NCBI GenBank assembly: GCA_003952965.2
Contig: RXIC02000409.1
Coordinates: 179,375 to 243,374, forward strand
DNA: 64,000 nt
From: Morella rubra
Lineage: Eukaryota > Streptophyta > Magnoliopsida > Fagales > Myricaceae
Direction: 5' to 3'
Shown in pieces: positions 40,861 to 56,913 of this stretch. How positions within the stretch are numbered: the first letter of the stretch is position 1; every line of letters starts with the position of its first letter. The translations under genes were made by a program, and so were the position numbers. The notes beneath the pieces are model-generated. The model saw only the letters and a list, made by a program, of their open reading frames with translations. It was not told where the DNA came from and made no database searches.

Positions 40861-42584
40861 CTTCCTTGTTCTCTCTTCAGCACATAAAAATCTGAAAGAT
40901 ATCGCCTAAGGAACCTCTGTCGTTTCTATAGTTTATGGGGAACAGGGAAACTTGTACCGAGTCTTTGTCCAAAGTTTCACGCGCAGAGGTCCACGATCCT
41001 TTTTTTATTTTTCTAGTCAAACATCTTGCTATTCATTCGTTACATCAGTAGGCATATCATCAAACCTAATAAAACCAGAGTAATACGCTGTCTCGCATAG
41101 GTCCACGATCGATGTTGAAAAGTAACCTGGAAAGATACTATTATATAGTTTACTTCTTAGGCCTTTTGATTTTCTGAATAGTTTATTTCTTAGGTTGTTT
41201 AAGAGTGTGTACTTAAGAATTTCTACATGTTTTTTTAATATGTCAAAGAAGAATAACCAGAGATTCTAACACAAGGTTTACTTCAATAAACGAGGTTACA
41301 GATAGATAATCTAGAGTACTTGAAATTATTCTATATCTCAAATATTAAAAAGTATATTCCCGGAAATTGAGTAAAGTACTTCACGATGCATTCGTCCTTA
41401 TCAGTTGTTTTTTTTTTTTTTTCTAATTCTTTATCAGTGGTTAAATTGGCTAGGAGTGGACAAGCCACGACACCGAAAGGTAACTCCGGGACCTGGTCCT
41501 TGGACATGTTCCTGTCTTCGCGAACCCGCGGTTCAAACGCGCATTCTAGTCGTGCCGCGTTGTTCGGTTAATGCAGCAAGGGGCTTATCTGTGTTGTTGG
41601 AAAGACGGGTCAAAACACTCTTCGGGCAAAAGGTAGGCGTGATTTTAAAAAGCTTTAATGTTTGCTTTTGATTGACGTGTTCCAAGTCTTACAAGAAAGA
41701 AAGGGAATAAACAAACTTCAAGGGATAGGGATTGCAGTCGTCCTAACTCCAACGTTGGTAGCAACTTTCAAATTTAGGTGCAAAATGTTTGGGCCCAAAG
41801 CCCAACAACAATCGAGTTGATTTGTTTTATAACAATTTTCCACCCAAGTTTTTAAACCCACCACACGTTCCGCTACAGAACGCCGAAACCCCCAGCGCAC
41901 CCATTTCGATACCAATAACCTACAGGAAACCCAACACAAGTAGTATCCACAACCTAATAAAGCCTTCTTTACTAGGCCTCCTCTTGCCCAAAAACGCCGC
42001 CCGTACTAGCAAACCCACCAATTCCCACAACTCCAGCCTTAAACTAATCCCAACCGGCTCAACGTCGTTGATAGGTCTTGCAACATCAGTAGCTTTTTAT
42101 TCCGAGAAGCAGCACTATGAAGCATTAATGGTTAAATCACACAAATTAAAGATGCATACCACTGCCATGGCAGTCACTGCGTACATGCCATGGGCTGCCT
42201 CTTTGACTTTTGAGCCCAAAATGTCAATTCGGTGCTTACAAGTTTTCTGTGGACTTTTATTTTTTCCTCAGCAAGGTGTAGTGAATAACATTGCAGAATA
42301 AGAGTTCTACAGATAGATAATTAGGATGTCCCTACATACTATGGGGGTCCTAACCATAAAACAGGAAATTGAAAAGCTAGACTGAGGGAATTTGCTGGCC
42401 GCTTGGCACAGCAGCATACACATCCATATTCGCATCCGCAGGTTCTGTGTACTTTTCATTCCCTCAAACACAAGTAGGTACGTAAACCGTAGCATGCACT
42501 CAGCGATGGGCTATGGATCGAAAATTTCGAACCAAAACGTTGTATAGACGTTATTTATTTTGAGTCACACATTTGTTTCTCGCC
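40861..42584. other. CRK intergenic region; palindrome arm begins here
   Basis: Upstream flank of CRK1 and downstream flank of the left CRK2 copy. The GAGGTCCACGAT phrase occurs twice (about 40987 and a variant near 41100), and 41455-41500 matches the upstream flank of the CRK relic at 34.9 kb. From about 41530 rightward the sequence is the reverse complement of the window's right end (63.9-64.0 kb). A 170-codon open frame on the plus strand (41789-42301) shows no recognisable domain; I do not call it a gene. Confidence 0.5.
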
Positions 42585-45980
<3,396 letters not shown>

Positions 45981-48439
45981 TTTGATTGATCAATATCTTT
46001 TGCAGAGTTGCTCTTTGGGAAGTCATATTTATGGACCTTCAATCCTCTTGTCCGAGATCTTAAAACAGACCGATTGTTGCATACGTAAAGCTGTAAAGGT
46101 ACATTTTGAAAGCCATTTTCGGAGATAATTATTCTTCAGTACAAGAGCTTATTTAAAAAAAAAAAAAAAAAAAAACCACAAATGTTGTTAAAAGTTATTT
46201 GTCTATTTTGGCCCTACGATTTTGGTGTTTGGGAGGCCTACCTTTTTGCAAATCTCGCTTAAGAGTTTTTTATTTTTTATTTTATTGACCTACAAACTTA
46301 CAAAAATTAGAAAAAAAAAATTTACCCGAAAATATTTGATCCAAAACAAATCATAGAAAACCGAACTTACAAAACATATCATATGCATAATTTTTTATTT
46401 TATTTTCAATGCATAATTTAAAGAATAAGACTAGAATACCCTTGGCGATCTTTCCATGCATATATGTCTCATGTATTAGCATTGGAATTATAAGGTGGAA
46501 AAGGTTCCAGTCATGTTGTCAAGAAGAAGGATATATCAGAGTAACAATTAGTCATGGATTAATGCATACGGTGGCGGATTTGGGAAAGTTGAATAATTGT
46601 ATTTCAATTCGTTCTCGTCGTCACTACTGTATTCGATCGATGGGATCTTCACCTGTAGTTGATTCTTTTCATTTCGTCAAAAAGCAACCCCAAAGTTGAC
46701 ACATCCTTCTTAACGTCTGATCATATGACTTTCACTTGGCCACGATCTAAGTATTATATATATAGTTGGCTTCAGCAAATTAGAAGATCAGGGACAAATT
46801 GATTAAGGCGGAAGCCCAGCTCCCCAACCAAACAAGATAGTGACAACAGGTGCTGACTTTTATTAGATGTGCTTTCCCAACAATAATGCCTAAAACATCT
46901 CAACAGCAAAGGCTCAATAAACCGGGAAAAAAAAAAATAAGAATTCTTGTCGTATACATCATTTTAAGTATCGAAGTACTCCAGCTCAAGATTCGTAACG
47001 AATTTTGTAAGAGATATGTACAATAGATTAATTTTTTACATCCAACTTTGACGAATTAGGCAAGCTGCATGTTGGATACCATGACATATGTCGACGTTTA
47101 AATCTGGGATCTGGTTTTGGCTTCTTTATTTTTTATTTTTTATTTTTTGGTGTTTGGAGAGCTTCCTTAGCTAGGTCTTTAATTTGGTGAAAAGATCCAA
47201 GAATTTTTGACGGATTTAGATTCAGACTATCTCCTGATCTTATTCAGAATTACTGGCTACAACTGCGTACGATATCATGATCATCTAGAATCAAAACACA
47301 AGTAACTTTCACAACCTCCCAAAGTATATATTTTCAAAAATTTATCTTTCCAAATCTTCTCTAGGATGCTATTAATTACTTTCAAAAACACAAAAAAAAA
47401 ATATAAAAAAATAATCATTACAAAGATGAAAAAAAAATCTCATCCAAACATAACCCAAAATTTCTCCACCTTAATAGGCTTTCTAGTAAGGTTGTTCAAT
47501 TATATATGGGCTAAACCTACCTGGCCAACCAAAACCTGTCGAAACCGATTGGGCTCGACCGATTTTGGTAAGACCCGATTTGACAGTTGACCCATAATCT
47601 CTGAAAACCGAGGGGGTTGAATCAACTGTTGGTTTCGCCGGTTCAACCCACTGAGACCGAACCACACCTACCTTATAACAAATCTTTTTTTTTTCTTTTA
47701 AGGTTTCAAGTTCATCTCTGCATGTCCCTAGTTAAACCACTCGTGGATTATTTGGTTTCACTGGATTTGCCAAAGAAGATTTTGGCTACGATGTTGGAGA
47801 AGCGGACTTACATACTTGGGTATATGATTTGGAAGAGACTGTCAAACAATATGTGGAATGTTTGCTTAGTTTTGGCACCCCTAAATTATTGGGCTACCTC
47901 TGAAAGCTATGTTTTCTTTGCACTTTTTCTTTGCACGAGTGATAGAGAACATGCCACAGATAGTTAGTCTCCACTACATGTGATTATGAAAAAGGTTGAG
48001 TTCTTGTTGGTGCGGCCAATACCATCAGAGGATGTGGCAAAGATGGTTGTCAAATGTCCCTATTGGACGGTACCAAACCGACCACCTAATCTAGTCGGTC
48101 CGGCTGATGCTGTGGACTGTCAGTTTAGTGATCCGTTGGAAAAATTGGGAGACCGATTAAGGGTCAAAATCGAACTAAGGGATCGGTTTTCACCCCAACT
48201 CTCTAGGGAAGGTGAATCAAAGCTAGAAGGCAACCCTCGTATGTACAGTTTTCCTTAGTAGCCAAACTTCATAGCTAGAGCTACTTTAAGAGGAAAAGGG
48301 TATTAGTTAGAACACTCATACAAATCAACGCTAAAGAAATGCCTTAGCACTTCAAGGTTAATATTCCAACTTTCAGTTGTAAACATCCTTCGTTGGATGA
48401 TCTAGCTAGCATGATTTAGATAAAGTACTCGGGTGGAGA
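45981..48439. other. Left-arm intergenic DNA, includes an AACCG-rich element-like stretch
   Basis: No gene was recognised. A/T runs occur at 46154-46174. About 47490-48215 is enriched on both sides in AAACCG / CGGTTT / ACCGA motifs (for example AAACCGATTGGGCTCGACCG and GGTTCAACCCACTGAGACCG). The clusters flank a central portion with a featureless open frame, which is reminiscent of subterminal repeats of a non-autonomous DNA element. No terminal repeat or target duplication was identified, so this is a weak call. Confidence 0.35.
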
Positions 48440-48636
48440 CGTATTTGCAAACCAAAGTTTTGGAAATGGCCAAAATTTCAGTTTATGAGAGTTGACGGAA
48501 AAAGTGGAGAGAAATGATTTCAATGATTTTTTTTTTTGTTTATTGTAATGGAAATAGATGATCTGATGGAGAGAGAGATTATTTATAGTTATATTATTAT
48601 TTTTTTTTGACTAAAATTTTGGTTTGCAAACAACAA
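48440..48636. mobile_element. MITE copy in left arm
   Basis: About 197 bp bounded by inverted TATTTGCAAACCAAAGTTTTGG at the left and CTAAAATTTTGGTTTGCAAACA at the right. The interior shares GAGAGAAATGATTT and TATTGTAATGG with the MITE in SNF2 intron 11 (9063-9317). It is present in mirror form at 56914-57105, so it was inserted before the two arms were copied. Confidence 0.65.
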
Positions 48637-49206
48637 TAGGTTGACGAATAATTGAAGTTGAAGTCTCATAATCAGTTAATCTTGGATGAGCAATTAAAAA
48701 AAAAAAAAGGTGGCCTCGACCAGAATGAGTATATATATATCCATGAACCTCAAAGGTTGACACCTTAAAAATTAGTTTGAGATCCTGAGAATGGATGAGA
48801 TCAATAAGGCCTTTGGTGAGTTACACGGCAAAGCCAAGTAACATTTAGTAAACTGAAGTTTAACCTTAACCAGAGAAAATTACTAAAAGCATGAGAATTG
48901 TAAGGAAAATCCTGAGATCACCTGACCACTGTGAAGAAAGAGTAATTGAAATATTGTGCCTTTCAATATATGCAAGACTTGGTTGAATCGTTATGGATAT
49001 GATATCAGCGTAATTTCTACAAAGCTAAAAAGATGGCGCGAGAATTACATCAAGTAGAAGATGAAGAATCTGAAGTAAATTACTCAGATTCTTAAAATGA
49101 CAAAGTGGATCTAACGTCATTAAAGCAAACAACAGTGCATCACTATCTTTGCCTAAAAGTTTTAGGAAATCATCTAAAGCAAAAACTAAGGGTACAAGGA
49201 GGATCA

Positions 49207-49475
49207 TGTGGGCATGCAGGCTGCAGCCATGGATGCATGACTGTAGCCTGTAGGGTAAGAATATCTTGGGCAGGCAATATTTGAGTCTTTAGCAATATGG
49301 GCTACTGTAAATAAAACCTCCTTTGTCATCTCATCTTTACATGCACCAATACACAAGTCTACCCTATTGTAATCGGGGGCTTATAAATAAAATTATGTTG
49401 TCTCTCTCTCTCTCTCTCTCTCTTCTCTAAATTATTTTTTCTCTTTTATTTTAATTTTTCACATGGTGTATCGAA
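49207..49475 (+). mobile_element. Copia-type LTR plus primer-binding site, left arm
   Basis: The stretch begins TGTGGGCATGC and ends TTTTTCACA. It holds a TATAAATA box (about 49381) and a (CT)n tract. Directly after it comes TGGTGTATCGAAGCC; the mirror copy reads TGGTATCGAAGCC. This resembles the initiator-Met tRNA primer-binding site TGGTATC-AGC of plant Copia elements. No gag-pol is found after it, so this is a solo or truncated LTR remnant. Confidence 0.45.
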
Positions 49476-49729
49476 GCCATTTTGATCTTGTGGCCTAGCT
49501 AGACTCAGTTTCGGCCTAGTTCAAGCCCTGTCCAGTCCGGCCTAGTTTAGTTCTTTTGTTACCTTCTCTCAAGCTTTCTGCACCCCAACCGTCATCACTC
49601 CAAGGGAGTATTAGAGTCACACACCATAGGGCCTTCCCACAGTTGATGTAGATCTATAGATCGAACTATTTAAATTTTGTGTCTCTCTTATCTCTTCTCT
49701 CTCTTTTAGTTTGAACAAAGGTGTTTAAG

Positions 49730-51070
49730 ACCCAAAACTAAAGGAATTGAATCTAAAGGGGATTGAATAGGTTCTTTAAAAATCTTCAATTCAACAACCA
49801 GATTAGATAGAGTTAATCTAATCAACTTATAACAAACATTTGCACTTATATATTTCAAGTATAAGTTCTCCAAATCTTCAATATTTTTCAAACTCAACAC
49901 ATGAACCAAGAAGGATAAGAACTTATCAAGAAATGCAAGAAACTCAAAGTAAACTAAGAAAAACAATCACACAAGTTTCAATGTACAGATTAGTGATGAA
50001 GAGAAAACTCACTTGAATTTCTTCAAGAGATAAAAACTCTATGGGCCCTTAGAGTGGCTAACTTGAATCTTACTATCTCGAATTCGGTTACAAGGTGATC
50101 TTGAGATTACACTATCCTAGTTAATCTACACAACCTTATACCTTACTCAAGTGAACTCAAAGTAAACTAAGAAAAACAATCACACAGTTTCAATACATAG
50201 ATGGTGATGAAGAGAAAATTCACTTGACGCACTTCTTTAAGAGGTAAAAACACTGCGGGCCCTTAGGCCAACTAACTTGAATCTTACTATCTCGAATTCA
50301 GGTACAAGGTGATCTTGAGATTACACTATCCTAGTTAATCTACACAACCTTATACCTTACTCAAGCAAACTCACTTGAATCTGCAACTTGCTGTGTCATG
50401 GAACTCTGTATCCATTAGAAATTGTTTCTTGAGCGACCTTGAATCCAGTGTTGATTCTTCAGCATAAACCATTATGCATCAACACCTTGATCTTGAAATT
50501 CGGCCTTCAGTTCTCCATAACGCAGGAATATTCTTCACACAATATTGTGAATATCAGCGGGTGATCAGTAAACCAAGATAATCTGCTTAATCAAATACAT
50601 ACGGCGGACCAGATCATCTTCAATCTCTCAAAAAACTAAGAACCAATAATGGGAGATTCTTGAAAGAAACAGTTATCTGAAAAATCTGGAAGCTTGGGCT
50701 TAAAATGAGATCTTGAGCTTTATAGAAGATAGCTTCTAGAAGGTATATTATATGTGTGTAGGGTAGAAGGATCTCAAATGTCCTTGAAAATAGCCACATA
50801 ACAGCTGTTCGGTTCAGCATAACAGAAAGTCAGTTATTTATGTTGCCCACTAAACTTTACACATACTCCAACCTGACGTCAAGCCTTCTATATATACACA
50901 TGTTCCAGAATACTTCGTGATCCAGTATCTAGTTCACAACCTTGATTTCTACAAAGTCTTATTATCTTTCTATCCTCAAGAATGTTGTAATCCTTATATA
51001 AATATAGTGCACGAATAATGCCAATCAATCAACATTTACATAGTCAAAATCATTTTCTCTTTTATTTTAT
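49730..51070 (-). mobile_element. Possible second LTR-like segment with internal tandem duplication, left arm
   Basis: Read on the minus strand, the end reads AACCTATTCAATCCCCTTTAG, resembling the CCTATTCACCCCCCTCTAG close to the 3' end of Copia SIRE/Maximus-type LTRs. Inside, a unit of about 213 bp is tandemly duplicated (about 49942-50154 and 50155-50370), both units containing TACAAGGTGATCTTGAGATT. Short open frames here carry no domain. The LTR identity is tentative; the tandem duplication is certain. Confidence 0.4.
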
Positions 51071-51367
51071 TTTAACGGCAACGACATACTTATGACCTAT
51101 GACAAGTACTGCTGATCATGGGTACTGTCAAAGAATCCTACCTCGCAAAACTTGCCAAATCAATATCTCATACTGACATTGTCCAACTCTCTAGTTTCGA
51201 ATAATCTGTAAAGAAGGCAATATTTTTCTTTACTTCTTTTCTGTCATCGAGGGTAAAACGATTGATACTCTCTTATGCCGCAAAAGAAGTTTTTGTTCTT
51301 AGTTGTCTTAGCATGCATTAATTCACACCAAATTCCCTCACTCTCTAATGAAATTACAGTCTCTTGA

Positions 51368-52790
51368 CACCACAAGAAAAAAGACTTTGGGTGAAAAAAA
51401 AATTTGTCACCCAAAGTATTAAATTCGTCACCTAATGTTTTGGGTGACAAAATTGAGTTGTCAGTTTGTCACCTAAAGCCCGTCAGCCTAAGTTTTGGGT
51501 GACGATTTTGACGTTCTGTCGCTCGAAAGTTCGGACATTTTCCACACCCGAGGTATTTTTTCATAGCGATGAAATTGAAAATCGTCATGCCAGTACAATT
51601 CAACATTCGACATGATCTGTGCAACATACTCTAAATATGTTCACATGGTTAATGCGAACGTTCTTCTCGGTGACTAAATGAATTTCTCATCTACAATCCG
51701 TGCGCACGGATATACAACATCGTCCGCACGTACAGACATTACGTCCGAACGCTTCGTAAAGACATCTGCACCGTTGTTTCATTTATGAAGAAATTTTTTT
51801 TTGTCATCCTCCAAATCCGTTCGAACTATGACACATAACGTTCAGACGCTTGTTCTATTGAACACGTTCGAACGTTTAGTTGTAGCGTGCGCACGTTTGC
51901 TACATAAAAGATCATTTGCACGCGAAAAAGCATTCGGACGGACTAATTTAACGTGATTGTCCAGATGGATTGTTATGCGTGCACACGTTATCAATGCCAA
52001 TTAACCATTCGGAACTTCCATACCGTTCGAACTGTTTTCTGTATTCAAATAATTTAATTAAAATTTTAAAATAATTTAAAATAATAAATAAAATGATATT
52101 CAATGCTCAAATAATAATAAAATATTTACAAATATGCAATCGTTATTAAAAGTAAATAAAATACGTAATCGATAAGTGCTAAGAAAGTAGTAAAAATATA
52201 TAAATCTACCCAAATTTTCGTTTGAGTGTCGAACGAGATTGCAGCTGTCTGATCTGCTCCACCAACTGCTCACGCATCTGCTGCCATTAGTTGCATCTTC
52301 CGTTCTTGTTGTTCTACTAGGTCCTTTGCTGCTCTCCATCATCTTTCGGTGCTCTTCGTCTTTTTTTGTTGCTGCTCTGCCATCATCTGATATGCTCTCT
52401 ATCGTCTGGTCCATTCTGACCGTTAGATAAGAAGCGTTTCATATTCCAACTGTCTAGCCCTCATCTCCTCAATCTGTAATCTAGCCTCCTCCAACTTCCA
52501 GGACAAATCAACGGACGATACTGATGAAGATGATCCAACAGACCAGTACTGAACAGCCTAAACCTCGACGTAACCGCTTTCGTTCCAACACCTCAGCGAA
52601 GATCTCCACTTCGGTGTATGACTTTCCTCTGACTCGCCTACATTTGTAAACTGTCTTTGTTTCCTTACAAAATTAGAAAATAAATAAAAATTAACCATTA
52701 AATAACGCATCACGAATTCATATTAAATCTATGTTGACTTAAAAGTTTTATCCAGAGATCTGATGACATTAGGTGCGTCTGCCTTTATAA
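51368..52790 (-). mobile_element. CACTA half-element (3' part), left arm
   Basis: Starts with CACCACAAGAAAAAAG, a CACTA-type terminus, followed by GTCACCCAAA / TTTGTCACC subterminal repeats and CGTTCGAACG-type repeats (51640-52040). Further right, on the minus strand, comes the coiled-coil tail of the Ptta/En/Spm-type protein (about 52200-52650). It corresponds to about 28980-30499 of the CACTA relic further left. Only the 3' side of the element exists; the rest is replaced by the mirror half across the axis. Coding frames are broken. Confidence 0.8.
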
Positions 52791-54185
52791 AAGACGCTAT
52801 TATATAAGGATGCATTGGACATCAGAAGATGCACGGGAAAAATTTGTAAGTTGTAACATTAGATTTAATGATGCATTCGTGTGCGTTTATGTTTCATATG
52901 TGCTAGTTTTTATTTTATTTTCTAATTTTGTAGGAAAAAATGGAAGTGTTACAATTGTAGTGCGAGTCAGAGGGAAAGTCATACACCGAAGTGGAGATCT
53001 TCGCTGAGGTGTTGGAGACGAAAGCGGGTTACGTGCGAGGTTTAGGCTGTTCAGTACTGGTCTGTTGGATCATCTTCATCAGTATCGTCCGTTGATTTGT
53101 CCTGGAAGTTGGAGGAGGCTAGATTACAGATTGAGGAGATGAGGGCTAGACAGTTGGAATATGAAACGCTTCTTATCTAACGGTCAGATATGGAGCAGAC
53201 GATGCGAGAGCATATCAGATGATGGAGGAGCAGCAACAAAAGAAAGACGAAGAGCACAGAGATGATGGAGTAGCAAAGGACCTTAGAGAACAACAAGAAC
53301 GGAGGATGCAACTAATGGCGGAGCAGATGCGTGAGCAATTGGTGGAGCAGATCAGACAGCTGCAATCTCGTTCGACACCAAATGAAAATTTGGGTAGATT
53401 TATATTTTTACTACTTTCTTAGCACTTATCGATTACTATTTTATTTACTTTTAATAACGATTGCATATTTGTAAATATTTTATTATTTTAATGAGCATTG
53501 AATATCATTTTATTTATATTATTTTTAAAATTTTTTAAATTAATTATTGAATACAGAAAACCGTTCGAACGGTATGAGTGGACAGTCCGAACGGTTAATT
53601 GGCATTGATAACGTGCACACGCATAACAATCCATCTGGACATATGACGTTAAATTAGTCCGTCCGAATTTCTTTTCGCGTGCAAATGATCTTTTATGTAG
53701 CAAACGTGCGCACGCTACAACTAAACGTTCGAACGTGTTCAATAGAATAGGGTCTGAACGTTATGTGTCATAGTTCGAACGGATTTGGAGGATGACAAAA
53801 AAAAATTTCTTCATAAATGAAACAACGGTGCAGATGTCTTTACGAAGCGTTCGGACGTATGTCTGTACGTGGACGATGTTGTATATCCGTGCACACGGAT
53901 TGTAGATGACGAAATTCATTTAGTCACCGAGAAACCGTTCGCACAGCTCATGTGAAGTTGAATTGTACTGGCATGACGATTTTCAATTGTCGCTATGAAA
54001 AACCGTTGGACGGTGTGGAAAATGTCCGAACGATTTCGAGCGACAGATCAAAATCGTCACCCAAAACTTAGGCTGACGGCTTTGGTGACAAAAGAGTGAC
54101 AACTCAATTTTGTCAAAACATTAGGTGAAATTTATTACTTTGGGTGACAAATTTTTTTTCACCCAAAGTCTTTTTTCTTGTGGTG
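52785..54185 (+). mobile_element. CACTA half-element (3' part), right arm
   Basis: Mirror of 51368-52790. It starts inside the coding phrase preceding GMWTSEDAREN (here HWTSEDAREKF, about 52812), runs through the coiled-coil tail and subterminal repeats, and ends CTTTTTTCTTGTGGTG. Relative to the left half and to the copy at 28980-30499 it carries several small deletions of 1-4 bases (for example a 4-base loss in GTTTTGGGTGACAA near 54118). It is joined tail-to-tail with the left half, so both ends of this composite are the same 3' terminus. Confidence 0.8.
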
Positions 54186-54479
54186 TCAAGAGACTGTAAT
54201 TTCATTAGAGAGTGAGGGAATTTGGTGTGAATTAATGCATGCTAAGACAACTAAGAACAAAAACTTCTTTTGCGGCATAAGAGAGTATCAATCGTTTTAC
54301 CCTCGATGACAGAAAAGAAGTAAAGAAAAATATTGCCTTCTTTACAGATTATTCGAAACTAGAGAGTTGGACAATGTCAGTATGAGATATTGATTTGGCA
54401 AGTTTTGCGAGGTAGGATTCTTTGACAGTACCCATGATCAGCAGTACTTGTCATAGGTCATAAGTATGTCGTTGCCGTT

Positions 54480-55820
54480 AAAATAAAATAAAAGAGAAAA
54501 TGATTTTGACTATGTAAATGTTGATTGATTGGCATTATTCGTGCACTATATTTATATAAGGATTACAACATTCTTGAGGATAGAAAGATAATAAGACTTT
54601 GTAGAAATCAAGGTTGTGAACTAGATACTGGAATCACGAAGTATTCTGGAACATGTGTATATATAGAAGGCTTGACGTCAGGTTGGAGTATGTGTAAAGT
54701 TTAGTGGGCAACATAAATAACTGACTTTCTGTTATGCTGAACCGAACAGCTGTTATGTGGCTATTTTCAAGGACATTTGAGATCCTTCTACCCTACACAC
54801 ATATAATATACCTTCTAGAAGCTATCTTCTATAAAGCTCAAGATCTCATTTTAAGCCCAAGCTTCCAGATTTTTCAGATAACTGTTTCTTTCAAGAATCT
54901 CCCATTATTGGTTCTTAGTTTTTTGAGAGATTGAAGATGATCTGGTCCGCCGTATGTATTTGATTAAGCAGATTATCTTGGTTTACTGATCACCCGCTGA
55001 TATTCACAATATTGTGTGAAGAATATTCCTGCGTTATGGAGAACTGAAGGCCGAATTTCAAGATCAAGGTGTTGATGCATAATGGTTATGCTGAAGAATC
55101 AACACTGGATTCAAGGTCGCTCAAGAAACAATTTCTAATGGATACAGAGTTCCATGACACAGCAAGTTGCAGATTCAAGTGAGTTTGCTTGAGTAAGGTA
55201 TAAGGTTGTGTAGATTAACTAGGATAGTGTAATCTCAAGATCACCTTGTACCTGAATTCGAGATAGTAAGATTCAAGTTAGTTGGCCTAAGGGCCCGCAG
55301 TGTTTTTACCTCTTAAAGAAGTGCGTCAAGTGAATTTTCTCTTCATCACCAATCTATGTATTGAAACTGTGTGATTGTTTTTCTTAGTTTACTTTGAGTT
55401 CACTTGAGTAAGGTATAAGGTTGTGTAGATTAACTAGGATAGTGTAATCTCAAGATCACCTTGTAACCGAATTCGAGATAGTAAGATTCAAGTTAGCCAC
55501 TCTAAGGGCCCATAGAGTTTTTATCTCTTGAAGAAATTCAAGTGAGTTTTCTCTTCATCACTAATCTGTACATTGAAACTTGTGTGATTGTTTTTCTTAG
55601 TTTACTTTGAGTTTCTTGCATTTCTTGATAAGTTCTTATCCTTCTTGGTTCATGTGTTGAGTTTGAAAAATATTGAAGATTTGGAGAACTTATACTTGAA
55701 ATATATAAGTGCAAATGTTTGTTATAAGTTGATTAGATTAACTCTATCTAATCTGGTTGTTGAATTGAAGATTTTTAAAGAACCTATTCAATCCCCTTTA
55801 GATTCAATTCCTTTAGTTTT
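54480..55820 (+). mobile_element. Possible LTR-like segment with tandem duplication, right arm
   Basis: Mirror copy of 49730-51070, reading CCTATTCAATCCCCTTTAG near its right end and carrying the same tandem duplication of about 213 bp (about 55178-55606). The open frames in this segment are the same as in the left arm. Identity as a Copia LTR is tentative. Confidence 0.4.
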
Positions 55821-56086
55821 GGGTCTTAAACACCTTTGTTCAAACTAAAAGAGAGAGAAGAGATAAGAGAGACACAAAATTTAAATAGTTCGATCTATAG
55901 ATCTACATCAACTGTGGGAAGGCCCTATGGTGTGTGACTCTAATACTCCCTTGGAGTGATGACGGTTGGGGTGCAGGAAAGCTTGAGAGAAGGTAACAAA
56001 AGAACTAAACTAGGCCGGACTGACAGGGCTTGAACTAGGCCGAAACTGAGTCTAGCTAGGCACAAGATCAAATGGCTTCGATACCA

Positions 56087-56342
56087 TGTGAAAATTTAAA
56101 ATAAAAGAGAAAATAATTTAGACTAAGAGAGAGAGAGAGAGAGAGAGACAACAAGATTTTATTTATAAGCCCCCGATTACAATAGGGTAGACTTGTGTAT
56201 TGGTGCATGTAAAGATGAGATGACAAAGGAGGTTTTATTTACAGTAGCCCATATTGCTAAAGACTCAAATATTGCCTGCCCAAGATATTCTTACCCTACA
56301 GGCTACAGTCATGCATCCATGGCTGCAGCCTGCATGCCCACA
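56087..56342 (-). mobile_element. Copia-type LTR, right arm
   Basis: Mirror of the left-arm LTR. Here the primer-binding-site-like complement GGCTTCGATACCA (56074-56086) sits at the plus-strand left border, without the two extra bases seen in the left arm. The GA-repeat and TATTTATA (TATA on the minus strand) are present. Confidence 0.45.
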
Positions 56343-56913
56343 TGATCCTCCTTGTACCCTTAGTTTTTGCTTTAGATGATTTCCTAAAACTTTTAGGCAA
56401 AGATAGTGATGCACTGTTGTTTGCTTTAATGACGTTAGATCCACTTTGTCATTTTAAGAATCTGAGTAATTTACTTCAGATTCTTCATCTTCTACTTGAT
56501 GTAATTCTCGCGCCATCTTTTTAGCTTTGTAGAAATTACGCTGATATCATATCCATAACGATTCAACCAAGTCTTGCATATATTGAAAGGCACAATATTT
56601 CAATTACTCTTTCTTCACAGTGGTCAGGTGATCTCAGGATTTTCCTTACAATTCTCATGCTTTTAGTAATTTTCTCTGGTTAAGGTTAAACTTCAGTTTA
56701 CTAAATGTTACTTGGCTTTGCCGTGTAACTCACCAAAGGCCTTATTGATCTCATCCATTCTCAGGATCTCAAACTAATTTTTAAGGTGTCAACCTTTGAG
56801 GTTCATGGATATATATATACTCATTCTGGTCGAGGCCAGCCTTTTTTTTTTTTAATTGCTCATCCAAGATTAACTGATTATGAGACTTCAACTTCAATTA
56901 TTCGTCAACCTAT

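Noticed and set aside
41789-42301. 170-codon open frame on the plus strand downstream of CRK2-L
   Set aside because: No domain, biased composition, and the mirror region in the right arm does not preserve it, so it is a chance frame in the CRK2 3' flank.
47980-48258. 92-codon open frame identical in both arms
   Set aside because: Identity follows from the inverted repeat; it has no recognisable domain and lies in an AACCG-rich repeat-like stretch, so identity is not evidence of coding.
52771-54185. Autonomous CACTA element at the palindrome axis
   Set aside because: Both ends are the same 3' terminus and there is no transposase domain between them.
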